Below are positions 40,953 to 49,773 of a stretch of DNA of 64,000 nt, in pieces; within the stretch, counting starts at the first letter, position 1; each line of letters opens with the position of its first letter. A program made the translations under genes and the position numbers. The notes below the pieces were generated by a model. The model saw nothing but the letters and a program-made list of their open reading frames with translations, made no database searches and was not told the DNA's origin. The stretch comes from CBDFFW01 sp965246945 (GTDB taxonomy: Bacteria > Pseudomonadota > Alphaproteobacteria > UBA11073), in assembly GCA_965246945.1 (NCBI GenBank), contig CBDFFW010000001.1, positions 1,730,761 through 1,794,760 of the forward strand, read 5' to 3'.

Positions 40953-41566
40953 GATTTTTCACAATTAAGCAAACCTGCTTTAGGCGGTTCTAATAGTTCT
41001 TTTGCGGATTGATCGGGATTTAGCCAAAGTGCGAACTTATCGGGTGTTAAAATGATCGGCTGGCGATTGTGGATGGCTACTACATCTTGGCCAGCCGGCA
41101 TGGTAATTAATGAAAAGCTTTCTATCTGGCCATCTCTGGTATTGGCATTATCCCATATACCCGCGAAGGCCAGCCAAGAATATTCATTTGGCGTAAATTG
41201 CCATTGCTGTTTATTACCTTTTTCGCCCGTCCATTCAAAAAAACTGGTGAATGGCACAAGGCAGCGATGGCGGCGAAACGCTTGTTTATAAGTACCAGAA
41301 GTTGTCACATTTTCGCTGCGGGCATTGGTGGTTAGCAGTTTCCATTCTTTGGCTGCGCCTTTGTGAAAATATGGAATAAGGCCAAAGCGCAATTCACTTA
41401 GCGTTATGCCTTTATCTGTCAAGCGTAAGACCGGCGCGGGGTCGGTTGGAAAAATCGCCTCGCGTGGCTGCAAATTACTTTGTAATTCGGCCAGCTGCAT
41501 ATCGGCAATTTTTAAAACTTCCTGATATTCAGTGATTGTCACCACATTTTTAAATTTGTTGCACAC
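40949..41566 (-). CDS. SRAP/HMCES-like protein (YedK family)
   Basis: 205 residues on the opposite strand inside the packaging module. SOS response-associated peptidase-like proteins bind abasic sites in single-stranded DNA through Cys2. Cys2 is present (MCNKF), with 'LTTNARSENVTTSGTYKQAF', 'RCLVPFTSFFEW' (active-site Glu) and 'AIHNRQPIIL', where family members usually have H-x-R-M-P; Met is replaced by Gln. Its end overlaps the terminase end by four bases. Likely a moron gene expressed independently, protecting replicating or lysogen DNA. Confidence 0.88.
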   Translation of the reverse strand: MCNKFKNVVTITEYQEVLKIADMQLAELQSNLQPREAIFPTDPAPVLRLTDKGITLSELRFGLIPYFHKGAAKEWKLLTTNARSENVTTSGTYKQAFRRHRCLVPFTSFFEWTGEKGNKQQWQFTPNEYSWLAFAGIWDNANTRDGQIESFSLITMPAGQDVVAIHNRQPIILTPDKFALWLNPDQSAKELLEPPKAGLLNCEKS

Positions 41567-41611
41567 GCTTTTAATTTAAGCGAGCGCCGCGAAATCGTCG
41601 AACGAAAATCA

Positions 41612-41818
41612 ATGCCCTATACCACCGAACAACGTGACGCATTACAGCAAGCCATTGCCAATGGGGTTTTAAAATTAATTTATGATGGCAAGCAGGTCGA
41701 ATATCGCAGCATGGCCGAATTAAAAGCGGCTTTGAATGAAGTTCAAGCCGCGTTGGCGCGGGATGGCGGCAAAGTGACCAATCGCCGCATCAAAATTTAC
41801 GCAGAGAAAGACCTTTAA
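41612..41818 (+). CDS. head-tail joining protein gpW-like
   Basis: 68-residue basic alpha/beta protein ('LQQAIANGVLKLIYDGKQVEYRSMAELKAALNEVQAAL') matching gpW, which closes the filled head at the portal and prepares for tail attachment. Size and position between the terminase and portal genes (lambda A-W-B order) agree. The portal GTG start follows its stop without a gap. Confidence 0.85.
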   Translation: MPYTTEQRDALQQAIANGVLKLIYDGKQVEYRSMAELKAALNEVQAALARDGGKVTNRRIKIYAEKDL

Positions 41819-43327
41819 GTGAAATTGCTTAATCGAATTGGCGCGGCATTTAACTTTGCCGCGACGGGAAAGCTTTCAGCCAATTTGGCGGCAATTGGCT
41901 TTGAAGGCACCTTATCACAGCGCCGTCTAATTGCTTGGCGGGCTACGCAAGAAAACCTAAATAGCCTGCTTTCTGCTGGTGGCGATACGCTACGCGCACG
42001 CGCACGCCAAATTGTTCGGGCTAATCCATATGCCGCCAATGCGGCGGACAGTTTTGTGGCTAATGCAGTTGGCGCTGGCATTAAACCTTCCAGCTTGGTT
42101 ATCGACCACCAAGTTAAAGATGCCATTCAGCGTGCCTGGCAGGCATGGACAGAAGAAGCCGATGCCGATGGCTTGACCGATTTTTATGGCCTGCAAGCTT
42201 TGATAGCTCGCGCTTTATTTGAGGCGGGCGAATGCTTTGTAAGATTCCGGCCACGCCTGCCGCAAGATGGTTTAAGCGTACCTTTGCAATTGCAGATTTT
42301 AGAAGCGGAAATGCTGCCGCTGAATAAAACAGAGCTTGCTGCCAATGGTAATCAAATACGGTGCGGCATTGAGTTTGACGCAATTGGCCGGCGCGTTGCT
42401 TATTATTTTTATCGCAACCACCCTGGCGATAGCACGCAAGTCGGCAACGCTGGCGAAATAGTGCGTGTGCCAGCTAGTGAAGTTCTGCATATCTACCGGC
42501 CGCAACGGCCTGGCCAAATTCGCGGCGTGCCATGGATTGCACCAGCCTTAGTTAAGCTATTTCTGCTAGATCAATATGATGATGCAGAATTAGACCGTAA
42601 AAAAGTTGCCGCGCTATTTGCAGGCTTCATTACGAAAACGGCGCCGGAAGATAATTTATTAGGTGAAGGTGCGACCGCTGCCGATGGTTCATCTATTGCC
42701 GGTTTGTCACCTGGCACCATGCAAGTTTTATTGCCTGGTGAAGATATTAAATTTTCCAGCCCTGCCGATGTGGGTGGCTCGTATGAGATGTTTCAATACC
42801 GCGCCCTTTTATCGGTTTGCGCGGCATTAGGGCAACCTTATACGAATGTCACTGGCGATTTAAAAGCTGCCAATTATTCCAGTATTCGGGCTGGCACGGT
42901 TGAATTTCGCCGCCGCCTTGGCCAGTTTCAACGGGCAACATTAATTTTCCAACTATGCCGCCCCATCTGGGCGCGTTGGTTGGATACTGCCGTTTTATCT
43001 GGTGCCATAATATTACCTGATTATGCAGCTAACAAAACCGCGTATCGGGCAGTCAAATGGATTACACCGAAATGGGAATGGGTTGACCCACTAAAAGACC
43101 GCCAAGCGGAACAAATCGCGCAAGAAATGGGCTGGAAAGCGCCAAGTGACATTATTGAAGCCGAAGGCAATGACGTAGATGAAACCTATCAGCGTATCGC
43201 CCAAGATCAAAGACGAATGGATGCGCTGGGTATCAAGCTAAATGGCACAGCACCTATCCAAGGTGATGCCACGCCAGATGAAGCGGCGATTAGCGAAATT
43301 GACACAAACGACCCTGATACAGAGTAA
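41819..43327 (+). CDS. phage portal protein, lambda family
   Basis: 502-residue portal that forms the dodecameric ring at the capsid vertex. Conserved blocks include 'RARQIVRANPYAANAADSFVANAVGAGIKPSS', 'VSEVLHIYRPQRPGQIRGVPWI'-like sequence, 'LDQYDDAELDRKKVAALFAGFI' and 'PYTNVTGDLKAANYSSIRAGTVEFRR'. GTG start directly after the gpW stop. Length agrees with lambda gpB. Confidence 0.93.
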   Translation: MKLLNRIGAAFNFAATGKLSANLAAIGFEGTLSQRRLIAWRATQENLNSLLSAGGDTLRARARQIVRANPYAANAADSFVANAVGAGIKPSSLVIDHQVKDAIQRAWQAWTEEADADGLTDFYGLQALIARALFEAGECFVRFRPRLPQDGLSVPLQLQILEAEMLPLNKTELAANGNQIRCGIEFDAIGRRVAYYFYRNHPGDSTQVGNAGEIVRVPASEVLHIYRPQRPGQIRGVPWIAPALVKLFLLDQYDDAELDRKKVAALFAGFITKTAPEDNLLGEGATAADGSSIAGLSPGTMQVLLPGEDIKFSSPADVGGSYEMFQYRALLSVCAALGQPYTNVTGDLKAANYSSIRAGTVEFRRRLGQFQRATLIFQLCRPIWARWLDTAVLSGAIILPDYAANKTAYRAVKWITPKWEWVDPLKDRQAEQIAQEMGWKAPSDIIEAEGNDVDETYQRIAQDQRRMDALGIKLNGTAPIQGDATPDEAAISEIDTNDPDTE

Positions 43328-43331
43328 ATTA

Positions 43332-44636
43332 ATGCTATCATTGCCACTACTGGCCGGGCGCGTGTTCAACACGCCCCTATTAATGACACGCGCCAAGCTT
43401 GATGCGGTATTAAGTGTTATTATGCCCCGCTTGGCTGGCGCAAATTTACCGCTGCCACTTGATTATGCGACAGCGAATTATGACGTAACGCCAGATGGCA
43501 TTGCCCTTATTCCAGTTTTCGGCACATTGGTTAAACGCACCAGCGGCCTGGAAGCACAAAGCGGTTTAACCAGTTATACGACAATCAGCCAACAATTAGA
43601 TGCGGCATTAAATGACCAGCGAGTGAATGGCATTTTGCTGGACATTGATAGCCCTGGCGGTGAAGTAAGCGGCATATTTGATTTGACCGATCAAATATTT
43701 GCCGCTCGACACAATAAACCAATTTGGTCTGTTGCCGATGAAGAAGCTTTTTCAGCGGCTTATGCGATTGCAGCGGCGACCGAACGGATTTATGTGCCGC
43801 GCACTGGCGGGGTCGGCTCAATTGGCGTTATTGCCATGCATTTAGATCAAAGCAAAGCCGATGCGAAAGCTGGCTTAAGCTATGATGCGATTTATGCCGG
43901 CGAACATAAAAATGATTATTCGCCGCATGTCCCTTTAAGTGACCCCGCACGCGAAACGCTACAAGCCGAAGTTGATCGCGTTTATTCGCTATTTACTGAA
44001 ACAGTAGCGCGTTATCGCGGCACAAATATTAATGCCATCACTGATACCGAAGCCCAATTATTTTTCGGTCAAGATGCAATCAATGCTGGTCTGGCCGATA
44101 GGCTTGGCACGCTGATTGATGCCCAAAACGACATGCGCAGTTTTCTTACAAAGGCAAATGCCTCTTTTAATCCTGCAAAATTTTCTGCGGCAAAACCGCA
44201 AAAAATATCTGCAATCCCCCACCAACAAAAAGGAAAATCAATGTCCAATCCAATACCTGCCGATGGCTTGCCCGCCGATCAAGAAGTAGAATTAAATGAC
44301 CCCCAAACAGCAAATGAAGGCGATGAAGCCAATAAAGATATTACGGCAGAAGATGACAAAGCATTAGAAAATGCCATCCAAGCCAAAGCGCAGGCTTATG
44401 TGGCAGAAGTAACGCAATTGTGCCAATTGGCTGGCTTACCCGATAAAGCATTAGGCTTTCTGGCACAAGGGCTGGCCTTAGATGAAATACGCACCGCCCT
44501 GCTTACAGCACGCGCCATATCTGCCGAAACAGCGGCGATAAGCAATCATATTCCCGCCGCCAGTACAGCAAACCAACCCAGCATTGATACCGCTGCCATT
44601 TATGCAGCCCGCAACAACCAACAGAAAGGTCAATAA
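43332..44636 (+). CDS. capsid maturation protease, S49/ClpP-class (lambda gpC-like) with scaffold tail
   Basis: 434 residues. The S49 peptidase domain (about 45-265) has 'GILLDIDSPGGEVSG', the nucleophile serine in 'DEEAFSAAYAIAAA' and 'GGVGSIGVIAMH'. The C-terminal 130 residues are acidic and helical like a scaffold protein. I start at the ATG at 43332, just after the portal stop. An internal start at 44241 with AAGGA can express the scaffold part alone, as in lambda C/Nu3. It processes the procapsid interior. Confidence 0.9.
   Translation: MLSLPLLAGRVFNTPLLMTRAKLDAVLSVIMPRLAGANLPLPLDYATANYDVTPDGIALIPVFGTLVKRTSGLEAQSGLTSYTTISQQLDAALNDQRVNGILLDIDSPGGEVSGIFDLTDQIFAARHNKPIWSVADEEAFSAAYAIAAATERIYVPRTGGVGSIGVIAMHLDQSKADAKAGLSYDAIYAGEHKNDYSPHVPLSDPARETLQAEVDRVYSLFTETVARYRGTNINAITDTEAQLFFGQDAINAGLADRLGTLIDAQNDMRSFLTKANASFNPAKFSAAKPQKISAIPHQQKGKSMSNPIPADGLPADQEVELNDPQTANEGDEANKDITAEDDKALENAIQAKAQAYVAEVTQLCQLAGLPDKALGFLAQGLALDEIRTALLTARAISAETAAISNHIPAASTANQPSIDTAAIYAARNNQQKGQ
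44241..44636 (+). CDS. nested scaffold protein (Nu3-like internal start)
   Basis: In-frame internal ATG at 44241 preceded by AAAGGAAAATCA, a good ribosome site seven bases away, in the middle of the protease gene. The 131-residue product starts MSNPIPADG, is acidic (EVELNDPQTANEGDEANKD) and predicted helical, with an Ala/Gln-rich C-terminus, as expected for a capsid scaffold. The arrangement matches lambda genes C and Nu3. Confidence 0.7.
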   Translation: MSNPIPADGLPADQEVELNDPQTANEGDEANKDITAEDDKALENAIQAKAQAYVAEVTQLCQLAGLPDKALGFLAQGLALDEIRTALLTARAISAETAAISNHIPAASTANQPSIDTAAIYAARNNQQKGQ

Positions 44637-44637
44637 T

Positions 44638-45279
44638 ATGCCTGTTTTAAGTGAAGGCCAGCACGCTGGCGAATTTCTTGTTTCAGAAGCGAATGGTAGC
44701 CGTTCGCGTGAGACAATCACGGTCGTTTCTGGCCAGAATCTGCAAGCTGGCCATGTGCTTGGTAAAGTAACCGTCGGCACTACTACCGGCGCTGCCGTTT
44801 CGGGAAATACCGGGAATGGTACAATCAGTGGCGTATCTGCCGGCACTGGTGCAAAACCTGGCGTTTACAGTGTGAATTGCATTGAACCTGCCAGCAATAG
44901 CGGCGCTTTTCTTGTTGAAGACCCAGATGGCGTAACAATTGGCCATGCCAATGTTGGTGCCGCTTTCACTGGTGCGGTTAATTTCACGCTGAATGATGGT
45001 TCAACGGATTTTTCCGCTGGCGACCGTTTTGCCATTACTATTGCCGAAGGCACAGACAAATATAAGGAATACAACCCAGCGAATACCGATGGTTCGCAAA
45101 TTGCGGTTGCCTTGCTGTTTGATAACGTAGATGCAACCGATGCCGACCAAACCGCCGTTGCGATTGTGCGGCAGGCGGAATTCAACCAGGCCGAAATTGT
45201 TTGGTTTGACGGTGCAACCACCAATCAGATGGCCACCGGCCTCGATCAACTTACCCACCAAACCTTAATTGCCCGCTAG
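44638..45279 (+). CDS. head decoration protein (gpD-like)
   Basis: 213 residues. The N-terminus 'LSEGQHAGEFLVSEANGSRSRETITVVSGQNLQAGHVLGKVT' and the C-terminal 'VAIVRQAEFNQAEIVWF' are typical of lambda gpD-type capsid-stabilising trimers. The middle, rich in Gly and Thr, makes the protein about twice the length of lambda gpD and may be an extra beta domain. It lies in the normal position before the major capsid gene. Confidence 0.85.
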   Translation: MPVLSEGQHAGEFLVSEANGSRSRETITVVSGQNLQAGHVLGKVTVGTTTGAAVSGNTGNGTISGVSAGTGAKPGVYSVNCIEPASNSGAFLVEDPDGVTIGHANVGAAFTGAVNFTLNDGSTDFSAGDRFAITIAEGTDKYKEYNPANTDGSQIAVALLFDNVDATDADQTAVAIVRQAEFNQAEIVWFDGATTNQMATGLDQLTHQTLIAR

Positions 45280-45291
45280 GAGGCTAAAACT

Positions 45292-46308
45292 ATGCCCAGT
45301 TTAGATGTTTTCAACAATAACGCCTTTTCTATGGTATCGCTAACCGATGCCATTAACAAAGTACCGTTCATTCCAGGTAGAGTTGGCCAGCTTGGCCTAT
45401 TTACTGAAAAAGGGGTTGCAACCACTTCCGTTGGAATTGAAGAAAAAAATGGCTCGCTTACACTAATTGAAGTATCGCCACGCGGTGCGCCAGCCACCAA
45501 AAACAAGCATAATAAGCGTAAATTGCGTTCATTGGTTGTGCCACATATCGCCCTTGAAGATGAAATTTATGCAGATGAAGTACAAAATGTGCGTGAATTT
45601 GGTTCTGAAAATGAATTACAAGCAGTTCAAAACGTTGTGAATGGGCGCTTGGCTGAAATGGCAAGTAAACATGATGCAACGCTTGAACATTTGCGGATTG
45701 GCGCGATTAAAGGCCAAATCTTGGATGCAGATGGTACAACCGTAATTTACGATTTATTCAATGAATTTGGTGTTTCGCAATATTCAGAAATTGATTTTGA
45801 TTTGGACAATGCATCCCCTGCGCCTGGTGCTGTACGTAAAAAATGTCATGATATTAAACGTAAAATTGAAGATGAATTAGGCGCAGCACCCTACGATCAC
45901 ATTCATGCCTTTGTATCCTCTACATTCTTTGATGATTTGGTAAGCCACCCCGAAGTTACCAAAGCATATGACCGCTATCAGGATGGCGCTGCATTACGTG
46001 CCGGTTTAGCACGCACGCCATTTGTCTATGCCGATATTGTGTTTGAAGAATATCGCGGCAGTGTTGGCGGCGTGGATTTTGTTGCAACCGACAAAGCGCA
46101 TTTCTTTCCGGTTGGGACGCCAAATCTTTTCCTACAATACAATGCGCCAGCCGATTTTGTAGAAACGGTAAATACCATTGGCCTGCCACGTTATGCGAAA
46201 GTTGCACCAGATCAAGATTTTCAGCGCTGGGTCAAATTACACACCCAATCTAACCCGCTGCCAATCTGTACCCGCCCACGCACTTTAATCAAAGCAAAAC
46301 GGACATAG
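45292..46308 (+). CDS. major capsid protein (lambda gpE family)
   Basis: 338-residue HK97-fold capsid protein of the lambda E family: 'LFTEKGVATTSVGIEEKNGSLTLIEVSPRGAP', 'KLRSLVVPHIALEDEIYADEVQNVREFG' and C-terminal 'LPRYAKVAPDQDFQRWVKLHTQSNPLPICTRP'. A strong GGAGG ribosome site precedes the start, consistent with high expression. Confidence 0.95.
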   Translation: MPSLDVFNNNAFSMVSLTDAINKVPFIPGRVGQLGLFTEKGVATTSVGIEEKNGSLTLIEVSPRGAPATKNKHNKRKLRSLVVPHIALEDEIYADEVQNVREFGSENELQAVQNVVNGRLAEMASKHDATLEHLRIGAIKGQILDADGTTVIYDLFNEFGVSQYSEIDFDLDNASPAPGAVRKKCHDIKRKIEDELGAAPYDHIHAFVSSTFFDDLVSHPEVTKAYDRYQDGAALRAGLARTPFVYADIVFEEYRGSVGGVDFVATDKAHFFPVGTPNLFLQYNAPADFVETVNTIGLPRYAKVAPDQDFQRWVKLHTQSNPLPICTRPRTLIKAKRT

Positions 46309-46310
46309 TT

Positions 46311-46622
46311 ATGCCTTTTAAAGACTTTATCAATCGGTTGTTTGATGATGCAATTATGGCCAGAACCGCCACTTATCGCCCGCAAGGCGTGGGTGATGGC
46401 TATCCGGTTAGAATTATCATCAAACAGCCGGATACAGTTATTGAATTTGGCCATGCACAGATTAATACCACCACCCATTTGTTTGAAGTGCGCACAGAAG
46501 AAGTACGCGAGCCGGCAATAGGTGATATTTTTGTGCTATGCGATAACGCTTATGTTGTGCAAAGCGAGCCGCGTGCCGACCGTGAACGCCTAGTTTGGAC
46601 ATTGGATGTCTACAGCACATGA
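46311..46622 (+). CDS. head-tail joining protein, 103 aa
   Basis: Small beta-rich protein ('ATYRPQGVGDGYPVRIIIKQPDTVIEFGHAQ', 'RADRERLVWTLDVYST') in the position of lambda FII-type connectors. I assign it by place, size and beta pattern rather than a firm motif. Its stop overlaps the next start (ATGA). Confidence 0.65.
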   Translation: MPFKDFINRLFDDAIMARTATYRPQGVGDGYPVRIIIKQPDTVIEFGHAQINTTTHLFEVRTEEVREPAIGDIFVLCDNAYVVQSEPRADRERLVWTLDVYST

Positions 46623-47281
46623 AACTTTCGGCTAATGTTGATAAATCGCTTACAAAAGGCATTAATAAAGTTCAAACCCTTTTAGGCAACGCTGTACGCA
46701 GCGGTATTTCTGAAACAACCAGCGGCTTAAAAGATAATCTACGGCAGCAAATTATTCGGGCTGGCATGGGTACAAGGCTAGCTAATACTTGGCGTTCTAA
46801 AGTTTATCCCGATAAAAGTAGTAGCCTTGATGCAGCCGGCTTTGTTTATAGCAATGCACCGAATATTATTGAATCCTTTGATAAGGGCGTAGTCATTAAA
46901 GCGCATAATAAGCAATGCCTTGCCATTCCAACCCCTGCCGCACCCAAGCGTGGAACCGATGGCAAAAGAATTAACCCATATAATTTTCCCGTTGCAAAGC
47001 TTGGTAAGCTTATTTTGATTAAACGGCGTTCGGGGCCATGGTTTTTGGTGGTGGAAAATGTAAGGGCATCATTTAGCCGTAAAACCGGACAGATGCGCGG
47101 ATATGTCAAAGGCAGCGCCAGCGCAATTAGAACCGGACGCAACCTTTCATCGGCCATTATGTTTATTCTTATTCCGCAAGTGCAGATGCCAAAGCGGTTC
47201 GATGTCGCTAGCACCGGCGAACTTTGGGCATCACGCGCACCGGATATCATTGATAAATATTTAGTTGATGACAAATCATGA
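46619..47281 (+). CDS. phage minor tail/neck protein (DUF6441-like)
   Basis: 220-residue basic protein: an N-terminal helical part ('NVDKSLTKGINKVQTLLGNAVRSGISETTSGL') and 'RLANTWRSKVYPDKSSSLDAAGFVYSNAPNIIESFDKGVVI', a pattern I associate with the DUF6441 phage proteins at the neck-tail junction, equivalent to lambda Z-type completion proteins. Overlaps both neighbours by four bases. Confidence 0.7.
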   Translation: MKLSANVDKSLTKGINKVQTLLGNAVRSGISETTSGLKDNLRQQIIRAGMGTRLANTWRSKVYPDKSSSLDAAGFVYSNAPNIIESFDKGVVIKAHNKQCLAIPTPAAPKRGTDGKRINPYNFPVAKLGKLILIKRRSGPWFLVVENVRASFSRKTGQMRGYVKGSASAIRTGRNLSSAIMFILIPQVQMPKRFDVASTGELWASRAPDIIDKYLVDDKS

Positions 47282-47712
47282 GCAGCAAAGCCGAACAAAT
47301 CCTACATAAACTAGCTTCCCTCATTTCGCTGTATTGTCTGGCAAAAGTTGAGCGTAACAGCGTTTTACCAGAAAAAATCCCACCCCAAGGTTTAATTATT
47401 ATTCGGGATGGCGATCCAGGCGATGCGGATATTGTATTAGGCGGCTTTGACCCTGTTTATTACAGCCATAATATTCCAATCGAACTTTATATTGAATGTG
47501 CCAATACCAGCCAACGTGATCAAAATTTTGATGATTTGATTTTGGCCATTGGCAATGTGCTAACTAGCTTTCCCACATTAGAGGATTTGGCTTTTGGCAT
47601 GACTTATAATCGCCCCGAATTGGTAACTGAACCGATTTTGGGCGGGCCAGCTATCAAAACTGGCACCATTGAACTTACTGTCGAATACGAAGCCAGCCAC
47701 CCGCTGGCATAA
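47278..47712 (+). CDS. tail terminator-like protein (gpU equivalent)
   Basis: 144-residue acidic alpha/beta protein ('LPEKIPPQGLIIIRDGDPGDAD', 'YYSHNIPIELYIEC', 'GPAIKTGTIELTVEYEASHPLA'). Proteins with this layout sit just before tail tube genes in alphaproteobacterial siphophages and are sometimes mislabelled acyl-CoA transferases. The tail-terminator role is inferred from position and size. Confidence 0.68.
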   Translation: MSSKAEQILHKLASLISLYCLAKVERNSVLPEKIPPQGLIIIRDGDPGDADIVLGGFDPVYYSHNIPIELYIECANTSQRDQNFDDLILAIGNVLTSFPTLEDLAFGMTYNRPELVTEPILGGPAIKTGTIELTVEYEASHPLA

Positions 47713-47745
47713 CCTTCCATCCCTTAAAATTTAGGAGTTAAAACC

Positions 47746-49011
47746 ATGGCACGCGCTTATGGCTCATCGGCCACGCTTATGTTATTACGTGAAACCCAAT
47801 ATGGCCAAAAACCAACTGGTAATTTTTGGGCTATGCCTTTTGTCAGCACATCGCTAGGCAGTGAACAAGGCTTGATTGATGACACTGTTTTAGGCTTTGG
47901 CCGCGACCCCGCGCAGCCCTTGCTTGATGTTATCAAAGATGATGGCGATATTGTTGTGCCGGTTGACCCGCGCTATTTGGGGTTTTGGCTAACTGGTTTA
48001 TTTGGCGACCCTATTAGCACAACAATTAAAGCAGAAGGTTATATAGATTTTGCCAGCAATCCAACGGCGAACCAAACAATTACCATTAATGATACAGTAT
48101 TTACTTTTGTCAGCGGCACACCGGCAGGTGACCAAATTCAGATTCAAAGCACTGTCACCCAAACGGTGGATGCCGCTGTCACCACACTTAATAACTCATC
48201 CGATGGTGACGTAAGCGTTGCAACCTATAGCCGCCCGACCGGCACACAGAAAATCCGCGTTCAATACGATACTGCCGGCACAGCAGGTAATGATTTTACA
48301 CTGGCTGCATCTAATGCAACAGTTAGTGGCGCTGTACTAACTGGCGGCGGCACGCAGCATGTATTTAAAAGCGGTGATAACAGTTTACCAAGCTACAGTG
48401 CGCAAGTTGGCCTGCCGCAAGTACCGGCCTATTTCCTACATACTGGCTTAGTTTTAAATAGCATTGCTTTTGATTTTCAGCGTTCGGGCGCGGCGCAAGC
48501 TACAATTAACGGTATTGCACAAGGCGAAACACGCTATAATTCTAGTATTGGCGGCACACCGGATGAATTAACGTTTAAACGGATTAGCCAATTCCAAGGG
48601 GCTATCAAAAGCGGCGGTGCTTCAATTGGCAACCTAACCAAAGGTTCACTTAATTATTCAAATAATTTAGAAAGTATTGAAACCATTCGTGATGATGGCA
48701 AGATTGACGGTGTTGACCCGACAATTGCCGCTTTGACAGGTACAATTGAAGTACGGTTTGCCGATACAACTTTGATTGATGCAGCCAGCAGCAGTACGCC
48801 GGTTGATTTGGAATTTTCTTATACGCTCAACCCAAATTTGAAATTGATTATGCAAGCGCATGAGGTGTATTTGCCAAAACCTAAATTGGCTGTTACCGGG
48901 CCTGGTGGCGTGCAAGCAAGCTTTGATTTTCGCGGCGCTAAAAATACCGATGCTGGCTGTATGCTAACTGTTACGCTTTTAAATGACTTAGATGGAAGCC
49001 AATACGCATGA
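47746..49011 (+). CDS. tail tube protein with inserted beta domain
   Basis: 421 residues. The flanks ('MLLRETQYGQKPTGNFWAMPFVSTSLG', 'IDDTVLGFGRDPAQPLLDV', 'GASIGNLTKGSLNYSNNLESIETIRDDGKI') are a tail tube fold; an insertion at about 95-205 ('YIDFASNPTANQTITINDTVFTF' to 'ALTGGGTQHV'-like sequence) is a separate Gly/Thr-rich beta domain, probably displayed on the tail surface. Preceded by a good GGAG site; polymerises around the tape measure. Confidence 0.87.
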   Translation: MARAYGSSATLMLLRETQYGQKPTGNFWAMPFVSTSLGSEQGLIDDTVLGFGRDPAQPLLDVIKDDGDIVVPVDPRYLGFWLTGLFGDPISTTIKAEGYIDFASNPTANQTITINDTVFTFVSGTPAGDQIQIQSTVTQTVDAAVTTLNNSSDGDVSVATYSRPTGTQKIRVQYDTAGTAGNDFTLAASNATVSGAVLTGGGTQHVFKSGDNSLPSYSAQVGLPQVPAYFLHTGLVLNSIAFDFQRSGAAQATINGIAQGETRYNSSIGGTPDELTFKRISQFQGAIKSGGASIGNLTKGSLNYSNNLESIETIRDDGKIDGVDPTIAALTGTIEVRFADTTLIDAASSSTPVDLEFSYTLNPNLKLIMQAHEVYLPKPKLAVTGPGGVQASFDFRGAKNTDAGCMLTVTLLNDLDGSQYA

Positions 49012-49433
49012 GTAAATTAAACTTTTCCACTGAACCTTATGAACTTGATTTACCATATGGAATTAAGATTACAGTAAAACCATTAACGCAACCTTCCATG
49101 TTAGCAGCGCAAGCAGCGGCTAGGAAAAAGCTAAATCATGATTACGGCGATGAAGAACGCGAAGATCGGGATGGTTTATATCAAACCTATCTAATTTCTG
49201 AATTGGCTAATCGGCATATAACGCATTTAATTGTGCAGGAGCAACAAGCACCAGTTACAACAGAAAATATTAAAACCGTTATGGATTTATATCCGGTTGG
49301 CGAGCGTTTTTTTCAACTTATCACCGTCCAGCAAGTGATTTTAAACGCCTCAAAAAACGTATTAAGGGTCTCTGCCAATGGCACTTCAAACCAGGCGGCG
49401 GCCCAGAATATTGCCGTGGATGCAGCGAATTAA
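49008..49433 (+). CDS. tail assembly chaperone, short form (gpG-like)
   Basis: 141-residue zero-frame product ('LPYGIKITVKPLTQPSMLAAQAAARKKL', 'VMDLYPVGERFFQLITVQQVIL'). It begins in the stop of the tail tube gene and lies before the tape measure gene, the place of lambda gpG. The slippery heptamer AAAAAAC at 49352-49358, in the zero-frame phase A AAA AAC, allows a -1 shift into a following open frame that yields the long gpGT-like form. Confidence 0.83.
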   Translation: MSKLNFSTEPYELDLPYGIKITVKPLTQPSMLAAQAAARKKLNHDYGDEEREDRDGLYQTYLISELANRHITHLIVQEQQAPVTTENIKTVMDLYPVGERFFQLITVQQVILNASKNVLRVSANGTSNQAAAQNIAVDAAN

Positions 49434-49714
49434 ATCTTACTTGCCAAGCTTGCCCTTATCGCACCTATGAACTGGTTGACGATATTGAATTCCAGACATG
49501 GGATGTATTAACGGCTTGCCTTGGCCAGCTTAATTTTTCAGCAACCGGAATAATTACCGGCATAGATTTAAATGCCGCATATAAAATGGCGGAAGCGCGG
49601 GGTTATAATTTAACTGGCGTATCCGTCTTATTGCAAGAAGCCGAACTTGCAATGGTCAATGCATTAAACAGCAAAAATTCTCATACCGAAAATATGCATG
49701 AATTGAGCGAGTAA
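49352..49714 (+). CDS. -1 frame extension of the tail chaperone (gpT-like part)
   Basis: The -1 frame is open from the slippery site at 49352 to the TAA at 49712 and has no usable start codon or ribosome site. The fused protein would be about 235 residues. The extension begins KKRIKGLCQWHFKPGGG and contains a cysteine group (CQW, YCRGC, TCQAC) that could bind zinc, followed by 'YELVDDIEFQTWDVLTACLGQL' and 'GIDLNAAYKMAEARGYNLTGVSVLLQEAELAMVNA'. A small hairpin (TGCC-AAT-GGCA) lies 14 bases after the slip site. This is the lambda G/GT arrangement used to chaperone the tape measure. Confidence 0.8.
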   Translation, partial: KKRIKGLCQWHFKPGGGPEYCRGCSELNLTCQACPYRTYELVDDIEFQTWDVLTACLGQLNFSATGIITGIDLNAAYKMAEARGYNLTGVSVLLQEAELAMVNALNSKNSHTENMHELSE

Positions 49715-49773
49715 ACTAAACACGCAAGCAAGCAATCTGGCGGCTTTTAGCCGCCTATTTTCTGATATTTCCT

